Below, one piece after another: positions 1 to 11,160 of a stretch of DNA of 64,000 bases. The number at the start of each line of letters is the position of its first letter. Within the stretch, counting starts at the first letter, position 1. A model generated the notes under the pieces. The model saw only the letters and a list, made by a program, of their open reading frames with translations, was not told where the DNA came from and ran no database searches. Source of the DNA: Torreya grandis (taxonomy: Eukaryota; Streptophyta; Pinopsida; Cupressales; Taxaceae); assembly GCA_037957365.1 (NCBI GenBank), contig JARHVA010000006.1:8736001-8800000 (forward strand). Reading direction: 5' to 3'. The position numbers and the translations under genes were made by a program.

Positions 1-529
1 TTTTTCCCCAAGGTCATATTGAAGATGGAAAACTAGGGTTTTACCATTTCATAAGGAGTGATAGTCCATGACCCAAATTTAAGTGCAGCAGAATGAAGGT
101 GAAGTAAAACCCAAAAGCATCTAGGTGGTTGTATCCTATTTTGATAGATATTTTGTATAGAACACTAACATCAAAACCAAATAATAACATCAATGTAACC
201 ATCCCCAGATGATATTACTATGTAAAGTACCAAAAGTATCAGAACCAAAATTTTATGATTGTTCCAGAATCTCCTTCCCACATCAGTTTTACGTGTTCTA
301 GATCTAGAACTATATTAACATCAGAACAAGATAAGTACTTCACTTCTTTATCATTTCTATATTTAGCATAATTATACTTTCCATATTTAGACTATCTCAA
401 CATAATAAATTTAGTGTATGTTTATATCTAAGTTTAGCATTTAATTGGTCTATTATAGATTTGATTATTACCCTTATGCCATTTCATTTCTATAAACCCT
501 TTTGACATTTAGATAACCCTAATTTAGAT

Positions 530-1500
530 CATTTTACAGTTAATAGTAAGCAAGGAAATTGTAGGTGCAATAGTCTTACTAAAATTCTCAATAAAACACT
601 TATAATATCTTGTATGACCTAAAAATATCTTGATATCAATTGGGTTTTTGGGTGTAGGAAATTTTGAAATGACTTCAATATTTTTAGGTCAATCTTTAGT
701 CATTGGGTTGAGATATGATGATTTAAGAAAATTCCTTAATCTATCATCATTAGACATTTTTAGTGACTTCGAGATAACTAATGTTATTCACACATGATCG
801 ACACTATTTATAGATTGGTTAATGTTTCATCAAAATAGTCCCCATGCAGTGTAAAATCATCCATATATTCTTCAACACACTCACTATTAAGATCAAAAAA
901 TATAATAAGGACTATTCTCTAAAAGGTGGTTGATGCATTACGTAAGCTAAAGGGTAAAAAATTATATGGAAAAATCCCCTAAGGACATGTGAAAGTGGTT
1001 TTATCCTAGTCTTCATGGGATACTCTTATTTTATTATACCCATTGAATCCATCCAATAAGGAAAAATACTTCTTTCCAGTTAAATTGTTTAAGACTTGGT
1101 TTATAAAAGGCAAGAGAAATTAATCTTTCATAGTTGCTTTGTTAAGCTCCCTATAATCAATACATAATTATCATTTTTCCATGTTTTTAGGTACTATTAC
1201 TAGTGGTGGAACCCATTTAATATATGAGATTGGATATATGAATACTACCCACAATAGTTTTTCTATTTCATTTTTGAACAAGTCTCTTAGTGTAGGATTT
1301 ATCCTTATTTGAGTTTGTCTAATTAGTTTAATTTATTTAATGTAGCTATGATGGGTGAATACACTATAATGGATGCCTTTCATGTCACTATATTCCCAAT
1401 AAAAAATTTTAGTTTTACTCTTTATTACATCAAATACCTTGGACTTTTGTTCAAGTTAACCAATTAAGGACCATTTCAGATAATCTAGAATCGTGTCCCC
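530..1500 (-). pseudogene. Element A: Ty3/gypsy reverse transcriptase remnant
   Basis: Degenerate pol fragment read on the minus strand. In order: a pre-RT linker with a DMKGI-like motif (about 1390-1400), an RT entry segment ending in FKNEIEKL (about 1265-1290), PPLVIVPKN (about 1190-1220), DYRELNKAT (about 1140-1170), a KKYFSLLDGFNGYNKI-like stretch carrying the first catalytic Asp (about 1035-1090), the active site YMDDF (about 854-868), and a connection segment with FLGHTRYYK (about 605-635). This order is diagnostic of Ty3/gypsy pol. Several stops and at least one frame change make it dead. RNase H and integrase would lie at coordinates below 1 or be lost. It probably belongs with the protease at 5.0-5.6 kb and gag at 6.2-7.1 kb on the same strand, which use matching family motifs, with later insertions between. 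Confidence 0.85.
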
Positions 1501-1835
1501 CAAATTATACAAGAGAGAATGTTATGAAAAGAATATTTGTCATATGAACACATTTATTTTATATAATGGTATAAAATAGGGATTTTTAAGGCTTTTGCAT
1601 CTACCCAGTAGCACCGACAATAAGGAAACCAAGCACAAAGAACTTGAAACCTAACGCATAAGTGAGCTTAGGATTAAATGGGGATTCTTTGGTGACGGTG
1701 GAATTTTGGAGGCTGAAACTCGAGGTGAAGATCGATAAATCATACAATTTAAATAGAGAGGGGTCAACTAGCTCAGTGTAATAACAACATGTTTCCCTTC
1801 CACTAGTAGAATATGTTGATCAAGTTTTTGTTGGG
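1501..1835. other. Unassigned spacer between element A RT and LINE fragment
   Basis: No recognisable reading frame or repeat. The strongest inference is that the boundary between element A and inserted LINE-type sequence lies here. Confidence 0.3.
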
Positions 1836-2565
1836 TCTGATGAAGATCAGGCTAGGGTTTCTTCATTTAATTTGATGGTGTAAATTTTAAAAATCAAGCT
1901 CTAGAGGATGTTTTGGAAGGGGAAGAATGGTTTTTGAAGAGGGGTTTGGTATTTATATTTTATTGGTTCTAGCCATCCTTTCCCTCCTTGCACCAATAGA
2001 TTTTGGATTCTTGGAAATCTTTGCTAGAAGACAATATGGAAAATTTTCCATGTGTTAAAGGTTTTTATTATTACATTTGATTCTTTGGCTAACTAGAATA
2101 AGGTTTTTTAGGTGAGAACTTGGTGTTGGTAAAATCATATTTTAATCATGAAACCTTGGTAATTGTATTTTAACCCCTTGATAGAAATATTTTGCTTCAC
2201 CTTAGATAGGTAAGATTGCCATACCCTTCACTTTAGTTTTGGTTTGTAATGAGTCTTACAGTTATAGGTAATGCACTGGGTGATTTTTTGAAAATTGATG
2301 AATCTTCTTTGAGCCTTCTCTAAATGAATTTATCCAATATTATAGTGTGTCTAGATATATCTTAGAATCTACCTAAAAGTATATAGTTGAAAGTGCAAAC
2401 TAGACGTTGGCTTCAGTCCTTAGATTTTGAAGGAATCCCCTTCAGATGATGAAATTGTTTTTAGTTTAGGCACCTATCTAATTTTTTCCAAAAATTTAAG
2501 TATAAGCATGTTTCCTCATGGGGAAAAGAGACAAATAAGATGTATCTATAAGTGGTGCTAGAAGC
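1836..2565 (+). pseudogene. LINE ORF1 remnant (DUF4283-type, zinc knuckle lost)
   Basis: Plus-strand remnant of the nucleic-acid-binding ORF1 of a plant LINE (non-LTR retrotransposon). An early block reads LEDVLEGEEWFLKRGLVFI (about 1890-1946), typical of the DUF4283 core. A second block, in one frame from about 2270 to 2450, reads LGDFLKIDES, then a DIS/LPKSI segment and LQSLDFEGIPFR. In intact relatives the last motif sits just before a CCHC knuckle; here it runs into two adjacent stops. Stops fall at several other positions. No LINE endonuclease or RT domain is visible downstream. It interrupts element A between protease and RT, so it is younger than A or part of a composite insertion. Confidence 0.7.
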
Positions 2566-3555
2566 TCCTTTTCATTCGATAGAAGTAGCTCCAGAGAGAA
2601 TCAAAGGAAAAAAACAAAGATAAGATGAAATTATCGGTAAGAATATTTCATAATGCAAAGTCTATTGGTTATAATGAGAATAATGTGAATAAGAATGAAA
2701 TTTATTTAGACAAACAGAAGAAAAGTAACAGTATTTTAAGTTCAAATTTAATAAAATTAGGTGATGAGAATGAATGAAAGTTGGTAAAAAGCAAGAAAAA
2801 AGAATGTCGAATCTTGAGCTCCTCATCCAGGAGATCTATAAAGGCAGGACAAAGTAATTATGGATATTCAATTTGATTAAGTTGGTTCTTAATCTGAAGT
2901 ATTTTTTACTTTCAGTAATTGGAATGTTTTTTTCATTTTGGTGGCTTTATGCCTGAATGGTAGTACTGTTAAGCCAAGCCTATTTAGTTGTTTTTGAAAC
3001 CATATGTTATAAAAACTAGGGACCCATAAATTCTCTAGCATCGATTAAAAAAAGAATATTTTTCATATATTCCATAAAAATTGACTAGGATTATGATAAA
3101 TATGGATCTATTACCCATATATTACATTGGATATAATTTAGAATTATAAAATTTTGAGTAATTTAGACATTTTTTTAATATTCATGTTTGGAGTTGGACT
3201 AGTAATAAGTCCAAATTATTTGAAATGGTCCCTAATTATTTATATTCAACCTTATTCCTAGTTATGTTTCCATTGGTTTTTTCCATGTATAGGTTAAATT
3301 GAATTTCCTACATTAACTCATGAGAGAGTTTAAGTGAAAAGGATGAGGTTACAACATTAGAAGGTGGTTATGTTTTTGAATAAAGACTCTCCAAAATCAC
3401 ACCTGCTTATGGGAAATGAAAAGTTGAAAGAAAATATCCCTGACTATTCTATGCCCAACTAAAAACACTCTGTTGGATAGGTGTGTGATCATATATTTCA
3501 TCATGAGTATCCTTAAATATGCTTTAGTCATGTTATAAAAATGTTTTGACAATTT
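2566..3555. other. AT-rich sequence without recognised features
   Basis: Short lysine-rich frames follow the LINE block to about 2830 and may be the tail of ORF1. Beyond that I see no domain, no long frame and no clear repeat. Confidence 0.3.
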
Positions 3556-3710
3556 TTAGCTCTAATCTAGTAATTGTATACACATAATATTTTTAACTTT
3601 TATCAAATACTGACGCTTTACATCTTGAAGGAACCCATCGAAACTTAATCTCTCTGAGTACACACCCAAAGGGGTGCAATGAGAAAGGGGTGGGTAGACC
3701 TGTGGTGTTT
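3556..3710 (+). repeat. Dispersed repeat, copy 1 (partner at 18396-18545)
   Basis: About 150 bp clearly related, in the same orientation, to 18396-18545. Shared landmarks are a CACATAATATTTTTAA run, an ACCCATCGA/ACTCATCGAG block, TCTGAGTACACACCC versus TTTGAGTGCATGCC, and GGGTGGGTAGAC. The two copies are too diverged for a recent duplication. Probably part of an LTR or other dispersed element, family unknown. Confidence 0.65.
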
Positions 3711-3869
3711 CAAAGGATTTTTATCCCTTTTTACCATATTATTACCAATCTAGCTAGTTCTTAAAACCTTTCCTTAATCTATTTCTCATCCCTTGCACAT
3801 TCTTCTAATATTTTTCCTCTTTCTATCTTTCATTTCCTTGATTGGAACCCTTTTGACTTGTTCATCATA

Positions 3870-3892
3870 CTAGGTCAACTTGGTTGACCTAG
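3870..3892. repeat. Perfect 10-bp inverted repeat with W-box cores
   Basis: Two perfect 10-bp arms (CTAGGTCAAC and its complement) flank a 3-bp TTG loop. Each arm contains TTGAC, the core bound by plant WRKY factors. It lies about 150 bp upstream of the TATA box at 4043. Confidence 0.7.
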
Positions 3893-4042
3893 TATAATAT
3901 GTGGACCTTTTCTCTCATTTGGTTTGTTAGCCTCTCAGCCAATTTAGCATAGACCTAGTGAGTTAGCCCAAAATTATGCTAGGTCAATCGGGTCAACCTA
4001 ACATAACTAGCATATCCAAATTATTTTAGGGTAAGTTCCACC

Positions 4043-4050
4043 TATAAATA
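4043..4050 (+). promoter_or_regulatory. TATA box of an LTR-like promoter
   Basis: Sequence TATAAATA in a CACCTATAAATATAAG context, which is typical of plant LTR promoters. No transcript evidence is available. Confidence 0.45.
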
Positions 4051-4989
4051 TAAGCTCATTTCGGTCATTATTCGAATATGCAATCAAGAGTTATTTGTTC
4101 ACTTGTGCTTCTTCATAATATGCTCTTCCACCATTCTTCTTGAGGAGACTTAGTTTAGGTTTATTATTTTGTAGAATCTAGTATTTTAGATAGGTCTTGG
4201 ATGTTTTGGCCTAAAAAAGTGATCCTTAGAAACCACAACAACCTCTTACAAAACCCCTTTAGCCAAAGGAGAGATTGAGTCTTGACATGTTCACATTCAA
4301 GTAAGTATATTCTAACTTTGTTGTCCTCTCTTTTAGTAGATAGAAGTGGCATAAGTGTTGGCTCGAATAATATTACTCTTCATATTCCATGTATTAGGGT
4401 GTTATTCATACTTACTTTATTTAAAGTTATACATGTTTTTGAGTTCATTTATTTACTAACCCCCACTTTATGCCTCAAGATTTGGTGTGCACTAGATTAG
4501 ATTTACTTTTTTCGTTATTAGATTAGTGAAATAATAAATCATAAGAATATTTTAGGGTTTTTATGTAATTATGTTAGACTATAGGCTTTGGAACCCTATC
4601 TTGCATGGTGTGTTGTGACAAGTGATCCCTTAATCGGGTCTAGTAAATCCTCACATTGGTCATGCTCCCACTTAAAAAATTTATGCCCCAATCAAAATTG
4701 TAGGTGTGCTCTATCCCATCCAATCTAGGATTGATTTATGGACATGATGTATTTTTGATTGCATACAATAATCTTTGGAGTCAGACTGGGCATCTATAGA
4801 GCCAAACTTTCTTTTTTCATATAACATGTTAACTCTCCTATATCTTATTTATGTGGTTTTTAACTACCACCATTGCCAAAGAATAAACATTATTTCCATT
4901 TTGATTTGGTTCATCTAAACCATAAGTAATTTGAAGAATCTGGAGATGGTTTTTTAGGTGGATATAAAGAGATTTTATTTGATTTCAAT

Positions 4990-5560
4990 TAATTAGTAAT
5001 TCTCATATCTCTAGAACTATAATCTATGAGTGATGAAATTGTGACCAACCATGGCCTTATTAGGATCAATGGATAACCCAAATTTTAAAATCTTTGGCTA
5101 GAGTATCATAAAATATATAGGATATTCCCAAGACTTTACCATTACTGAGACATATTCTATAACTCCCACTAGTTTGGTAATGGATTTTTAAGCCATTTGT
5201 AGGACTATATTAGTTGGTTGTACCCTAGTTAGGGAGAGTGATTTAAATGTGTTTGATGTCATGAAATTTATAAAAACTACTAAGTTCGCTAATAAATTGG
5301 GTATTTCCTTATTTTATATGCTTGTGGTAATGATGGGACTTCCAAGGCTCCATACTTTTATAGAAGCAACTTCCCTGTTAAGAGCTCAATAAGCTTATCA
5401 TCTACTTATATGGTTTTGGGATACTATATTCTTCTCCCTATAGTTTTAAAACACAAACATTTGACGATTCTATTAATCTCAAGGATGTATCTTATGGCTT
5501 GCATTAGTGGTATATCAATTCTTAGTTTTCTTTATTTTTAGACTAAATCAAATTTACTTT
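4990..5560 (-). pseudogene. Element A: gypsy aspartic protease region remnant
   Basis: Minus-strand frame fragments match the protease region of plant Ty3/gypsy polyproteins: an upstream PLMQAIRYI segment and an FKTIGRRI motif (about 5440-5560), a degraded catalytic-loop region (about 5260-5300), VLQMA plus VGVIEYVSV (about 5150-5200), and SWEYPIYFMIL (about 5100-5135). Frame changes occur between blocks. The catalytic DTG/DLG triad is not intact. It lies between the gag at 6.2-7.1 kb and the RT at 0.5-1.5 kb on the same strand, in the expected order. Confidence 0.7.
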
Positions 5561-6240
5561 TATTTTTTATTTCTTTAAGTCTTTCATGAAATAGAATTGG
5601 TGAAGGAACAGTATGAAAAATATTTTATTAAGATTTTTATTTCTCCCAAATGTCCTATTTTATCTCAAATAAATCATTGGGAAGGCTTTAACTCTCCTTT
5701 TCATTAGGAATTTTTGTGATGGTGAATGGAGAAGGATTAGTTAATATTTTTTCTAAATGCAACTAAACATTACTATAATCTATGGTATTTAATCCTATAG
5801 TTCCTTCTTGTTTTGTCCCATAGATAGGGGTTGATTGTCTATTCTTAGGGTTTTCTACTGGTTGTGAAATTGTTCAATTTTTTGGAGTTGGATATTAGGA
5901 GCAGACATCAACACTTGTTTGGGTGGAAACCTCCTTTACTAATTGAATGTTTGTTGAGGTACCTATTATTGATATATTTTTATAATCCATGGTTACTGAT
6001 TTTATTATTATATCCATGGCTATGGCGACTTATATTATTTTATAAAATAATTTGGTGGTCCCTGTCTTTGTGAAGGTGTTGGTCCAACCCATGGCATCAA
6101 CCATGGATTGGAAGGAGCTCTAGGAATAAAGTGATTTAGGTTTTGATTATAATAGAAATTATTCCCTTGTATTTGTATATAATTGAGTTATTCTATTGGT
6201 TGGGTAATATTTTTAAATTAATTATTAAGGATAAGAAAGA
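5561..6240 (-). other. Element A: probable gag C-terminal tail
   Basis: Minus-strand translation is Pro/Gln/Asn-rich around 5850-5960 (PPKQV, IQLQKIEQ), the kind of disordered tail that follows the knuckle in related gag proteins. No strict motif supports it. A short hydrophobic plus-strand frame here (5864-6073) looks like chance. Confidence 0.35.
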
Positions 6241-7060
6241 GGATACAATTATTTTTTCCATAATCATTTTCATAAGAAATACCACACATATATGTCATGT
6301 CAAGAGGGCAGTCTCAGAGGGCATGTTTCAACCTACATTTTGGGCAATATATATCTAAAGGTTCAATAGTGGCATTAAATTTTAATTAAAATCCATTTAA
6401 TGTGGTGTTTAATTGAACCAAAATGTCTATTTTAATATTTTAAAACTCCTTCATGAGTTATCCTGCATCATTATTCCTTTTTCCCATTTTCAGCATCCTA
6501 ACACTAGCCCTTGTTCTTGAGTACTTCTTGTATAGTTTGGAAATATCATTGAGACTGAGTTTATTTATATATCCTTTACCCATTATGATAAATTATTTGT
6601 GATCATAATCATATAATCCCTTTAATAAAATTATTTTAGTCATATCTTCATCCAATTCATATCTACACCTTTTAAAGATAAAAAGGAAAAGGTTAAGAGA
6701 GTCTTCCATGTTTTCATATTCCTTCTATTTTATATGAAAGCATTATTCTTTTATATCTCTTACATAATCCTAATATTTTTACAAGAATACCTTTTCTATT
6801 TTTTCACCGTGTGAATGGATTCTAGTTGTAATCTCATAAACCACCTCATAGTTGAATCCTTAAGTGTTGAAGGAAATAATTTCAACTTTTGATTATCAGT
6901 TTTGTAGTCATATGTCTGATATAATACCTTAAATTAAAATAACATTTAGTTAGGATATTATATTGACATTCTCATGAAAGTAGGTAATATAGATGGGGAA
7001 ATTTTTTCATTGGAGCATTTTCATATGGGTCTAGGACAATAGGATAGGTAAAGGTTCTCT
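6241..7060 (-). pseudogene. Element A: gag remnant with zinc knuckle
   Basis: Degenerate capsid/nucleocapsid gene on the minus strand. KLKLFPSTLKDS followed by RWFMRLQ (about 6810-6880) is the retrotransposon-gag core that packs the capsid. ELDEDMTKIILLKGLYDY (about 6605-6660) and LNDISKLYKKYSRTRA (about 6500-6550) follow. The knuckle CPKC-RLKHAL-DC lies at about 6296-6335, with one residue fewer than canonical between the second Cys and the His. Multiple stops and frameshifts abolish coding. The order gag, protease, RT on one strand ties it to the fragments at 4990-5560 and 530-1500. Confidence 0.8.
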
Positions 7061-9065
7061 ATTTTGGTTGAGCTGTACCTACTTCAGCCCTATTTTATGG
7101 ATTTAGTATGTTGTCTCCCATTTATTCCCAATAGATGTTGTAGATATTTATCTTTGGAGTTTTTGAATCATTATAAGTGCCTCAAATGCTACTTGATTGA
7201 GATTAAGTACTCTTGTTTACAATATTTTTAGCCTATATTACTTATTTTGGAAGGAGGCACCTACCTCTCAACAATGTTCCTAAAGTTAAAGTGAGGTTAA
7301 CTATGGTTCCTCAATATTATGAATTTATTTTCCTATAATATCTGTAAATACACTTTCTTATTTTGATCTACTATCACTTTTAATTTTTTGGGGATTCTAA
7401 GGAATTCATCTTCCCTTTGAATCTCTTTATCTATTCATAAATTTATTTGATTTATGGCAATTTCTTAATAATTTACTATCAGTTTAAGATTTTATAACCT
7501 AATGACTCCTATAAAATCCTAAAAATGGTGCTAAAAATGATAAGGATCATTGTGTCCTATTCATTTAGATGAATATGCCATGTCAATCCAAGTGGTGTCT
7601 AGTGACAGTCAACAATAAAGTATGCAAAATGGTGACTAACAGTTGTTTGTATGAGGTGAGTTGTGGATCATTTACTTCTAACATTTTAATCTAATTACTT
7701 GAATTTAAATATAATATATTACTTATAAAATCAAACACACTAAATTGAAATTACTTTGAATGGAATCACACTTGATAAAATCAAATTTTCATTGAAGTGA
7801 ATACACCTTAATTCTATTTATAGAAATGTAAATTGCTTGAAATTGAAACACACAAATAATATATTTCTTAGAAAGGGAAATGATTTGTAAGGAAAATGTT
7901 TAAAGTAATCTTACTTGAAGCAGACATATTAACACACAACCCTACATGTGAGACACATAACACAATACTCTAAATAAGATAATGGATGACAAACTTTAAG
8001 ACATACCACAATATGAAATACACATATAAATACCAAAATAGGTTATGCTTATTTAGTTGAGTTGGCCCTTTCTCTCCCTTAGAATAGGATTAGAACACTA
8101 TTATATTTGTATAAACTTCTTGAAATCAATTTCTCATTATTTCTGAAAAATTCTTACAATGATAAAAGTGAAAAATTCAAACTTGATTTTACTATACTTT
8201 TCTTATGTCTTTATCTGATATGCTATATTCAAAGGGAGATTATTTATATATCACAATGTTTTACAACAACTAACTCAAAATTGAGAAACAGATTAACAAG
8301 ATCATATTCTAACTAGGATCTTGTCTTATTTTCTAATAATATTCTAACATCCTTTCCACTTTCTAAATAAAAATGGTGGAAAGTATTGGATTCAGTTTAC
8401 TGCATGATTCATGATATGCTACTAGTTATAACTCTTTGTCAATTATAACCATATGATCTCAGCTAGCTAGTAGATCAAAAAATAGTACTTACAATCACTC
8501 TTTAGAAAACTTCTATAAATACCTTAGCTAAAAATACAGATACTATCTTTGGAAAGTCTATATATAGATTTTGGATTTTTTTCTAAAAATATATTAGAAT
8601 TTTTATTTTCAATCATGTATGTCATTGTATCAATGTACAATTCTTAGGTGTTCTTTGTCAAGCTTCCTAGAAGTCTTCAGACCCTATCTGGGCATCTCTA
8701 GAGCTAGATTGGTGATCTTCAAAGCTAGTCGAAGAATATCTGAAACTGGTCTAGACTAGTCCTTAGGAGTCTTTTATTGTAAAAAAAAGCATTCTTTTAT
8801 TATGACCTATACATAAAAAAATAATGTCTTTCCCATGAAAATTTTAGAACAAAGTCATTTAAACATGTAATAATAAGTTGTACAAAATAACTAAGGGAAA
8901 ATACTCATTTTTAACTTTGAATTAGTAATGAATTATATTATTCACATCTAAATCCACTTAAAAAGAAGAATCTTAAGGTAAATTTTGGTTATTACTTAGA
9001 TATAGTCACATATTTAATGGGCTCATCATGAAGAAACATACACTATAAAGGGTAGCTTTGATAAA
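7061..9065. other. AT-rich non-coding stretch, possible LTR of element B
   Basis: No domain-bearing frame in either orientation; short frames such as 8107-8316 (+) look like chance. A TATA-like site at 8559-8568 upstream of gag B makes the right half a candidate 5' LTR, but no second LTR copy was found. Confidence 0.3.
8559..8568 (+). promoter_or_regulatory. Candidate TATA box upstream of element B gag
   Basis: CTATATATAG about 0.5 kb upstream of the first gag-like sequence. Position fits an LTR promoter; nothing else confirms it in this AT-rich setting. Confidence 0.3.
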
Positions 9066-9069
9066 ATAG

Positions 9070-10190
9070 AGCAACAAAAGTAACTTAATATCTGAATATG
9101 AATCCACACCTATTGAATGCACTGTTACATGTAACATGAGATGAACTGCAAGTATTCATAAAGTTGTCACATTTGAGGACCAATAACATGATCCATTTAC
9201 TAATATTAATACTCCTTTTGGAGGTACTAATTCCACCATAGGTGTTTAGACTACTACTATTGCTAATATTCCTATGTCTACACCTTTGGCTACACATGTG
9301 ATGCCCACTCATAATGTGAGAGAAACACAAAGACATCCTCATGTTACTATGAATATAATTTCAAAACATGTTTTCATACCTTCTAGGGTTGTTATTCATG
9401 TAACACCATTTACTATCACATATTTTATTATGCATATTGCATAATCCCTTATGTAAACTATTATAGATATATAAGCCAAGGTATTATAGTTAAAGCAATG
9501 TTGTTCTAGAGACAATTATTTGATTGGTTCTCATGCATTGATTCATAATCCATTACCCAAAGGTATTAAAAATTATCCCCTACCCATAGGTTTTTTAACT
9601 CTTAAGCATACATTATACAACAATAAAGGTGATATAGAGGAAGATCTAAGAGCATTCCACACAACATGTTTGGACTATGCTTCTAATGAAAATTTATTGA
9701 CCAATTTATTTACACAAAGTCTTAAGGACTATACTTTGTGATTGTTTTATGATATCCATTTCCAATCATTTCATGCATTTAATCTTTGTCTAACCATATT
9801 TTAACACATTTTTAAATCAATATTGGTGAGAAACTATCGTATATCCAAATTGTAAAAATTAAGCAAAGATCCAATGAACCAATCAGTGACTATGTGCTTC
9901 ATTACAAGACCATAATTGATAAGATGATAAATCCTACGTTTAACAATGAGTTAAAAGATATATTCAAGTAAATTTCACTTTCTCCTCTACATGAGTCCAT
10001 TATGTTCAAAATAATTTAATTATTTGATGACTTATGCCACATAATTAAGGATAAAAATGTAAAATTTATTGCCTTGATTCAACTCAAGTATGTGGATAAC
10101 GCTCTAATTACATCAAGTTTAAAGTTTCAAAGTAACCCAAGTTACAAAGCCAAAATGAATCATACTAAGAATAGAGGTAATAGTTAATAC
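9070..10190 (+). pseudogene. Element B: Ty3/gypsy gag remnant
   Basis: Plus-strand gag fragment. The longest open piece (9520-9741) carries YPLPIGF-type spacing, then DIEEDLRAFHTTCLDYA and NLFTQSLKDYTL, which correspond to the retrotransposon-gag core. After a frameshift, further blocks follow: KQRSNEPISDYV-like spacing (about 9865-9900), KTIIDKMINPT (about 9905-9940) and a helical tail to about 10190. There is no clear CCHC knuckle, although YHICGGKSKNR (about 10380-10412) may be its remnant. Stops and frame changes are frequent. It precedes a protease fragment in the same orientation. Confidence 0.7.
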
Positions 10191-10795
10191 AATATTACAA
10201 CCTACCAATAGGCATATCCTTTATGTTCCCCCAAAGAGGCTTTTTTAAGAATTACCTAAATCTCCTTATAAGATACTATAAATATTACTAAAGTGAAACC
10301 TCATATCTCTCTCTCCCCCTACAAAGGTTGATATGAATAGGATTCCATCTAAATTATTAAATAATAATGTAAATTATAATTACCATATATGTGGGGGTAA
10401 ATCTAAAAATAGATTATTTTTGCTAAGACAAAATATTTAGGATCTCATTGATGATAATGTTATTGATCTTAACGATAATAGTACATCTATGAATGATTCA
10501 GTCCCAAACCTAATGGGAATACAAAGTTGAAGATATTTTCCAATCCTTTTCCTAAAAACAACACAATAAGAACTAAGGCTAATTATGATGCACATATGAC
10601 ATATGACTTACAATGCACAACCTCCTCCATAGACATATGTGAAATCATTGAATGGTATTATTGGTAAACTTACAAACATATATCCACAATAACCTACGAT
10701 TATATTTGATGACAATGAGATTTTATAAGATGATCTAGTTAAAATTAATTATTTTTGCATGCATACATTGATTCACAACCTACACATATTGTCAT
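10191..10795 (+). other. Element B: gag-protease linker
   Basis: Broken low-complexity Asp/Asn-rich translation, including a DDNVIDLNDN piece near 10450, typical of linkers between gag and protease. No motif beyond the possible knuckle remnant near 10380. Confidence 0.4.
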
Positions 10796-10799
10796 GGTA

Positions 10800-11160
10800 A
10801 AAATGGTTCAAGTGAAAACATTTACAATATGACACTCCCTATTACTCTTGGATATATAAATGAAGATTTTATGGATACAACCAAGATAGTTAAAGGATTC
10901 GATGGAAAGAGATAAACCACTTTAGGGAGTATTGTGTTACCACTTAACATGGGTTTTGTTGTATTTGTTACTCCATTATTAGGTTTATTATGTACATGGG
11001 AGTTTTACATGTTGTTAGGACATCCTTGGATACAAATTCTCCATGTAGTACTATCTTCAGTGCATATATCTGTGAAGTATATACATGGAAACATGGTGGT
11101 TACATTTTCAAGTATTCTACATGAATATATTATTTATCCATAGGCATTTACTCCTCCACC
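10800..11160 (+). pseudogene. Element B: aspartic protease C-terminal half
   Basis: Plus-strand frame reading KIVKGFDGKR then, after one stop, a hydrophobic strand and MLLGHPWIQ (about 11010-11037), followed by VLSSVHISVKYIHG. The (L)LGRPWI-type motif followed by an SS-H-K block is the flap-proximal signature of retropepsins from the Tat/Ogre side of plant Ty3/gypsy. The catalytic loop upstream is not preserved. No RT follows, so B is truncated here or its pol has been deleted. Confidence 0.75.

Larger units (their letters stand above)
3711..4985 (+). other. LTR-like promoter block, family unknown
   Basis: Contains a perfect inverted repeat (3870-3892), a second related TTGAC-bearing motif near 3980-4003 and a TATA box at 4043-4050 followed by a pyrimidine-rich leader. 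That arrangement resembles the U3-R junction of a plant LTR. No paired LTR, target-site duplication or primer binding site could be established. The remainder to 4985 shows no coding similarity. Confidence 0.4.

Noticed and set aside
5864..6073. Hydrophobic plus-strand frame resembling a membrane protein
   Set aside because: AT-rich antisense of the element A gag tail; Leu/Ile/Tyr runs are expected by composition.
9085..9342. Minus-strand 85-codon Ser/Cys/His-rich frame
   Set aside because: It overlaps the plus-strand gag region of element B and has no domain; taken as a shadow frame.
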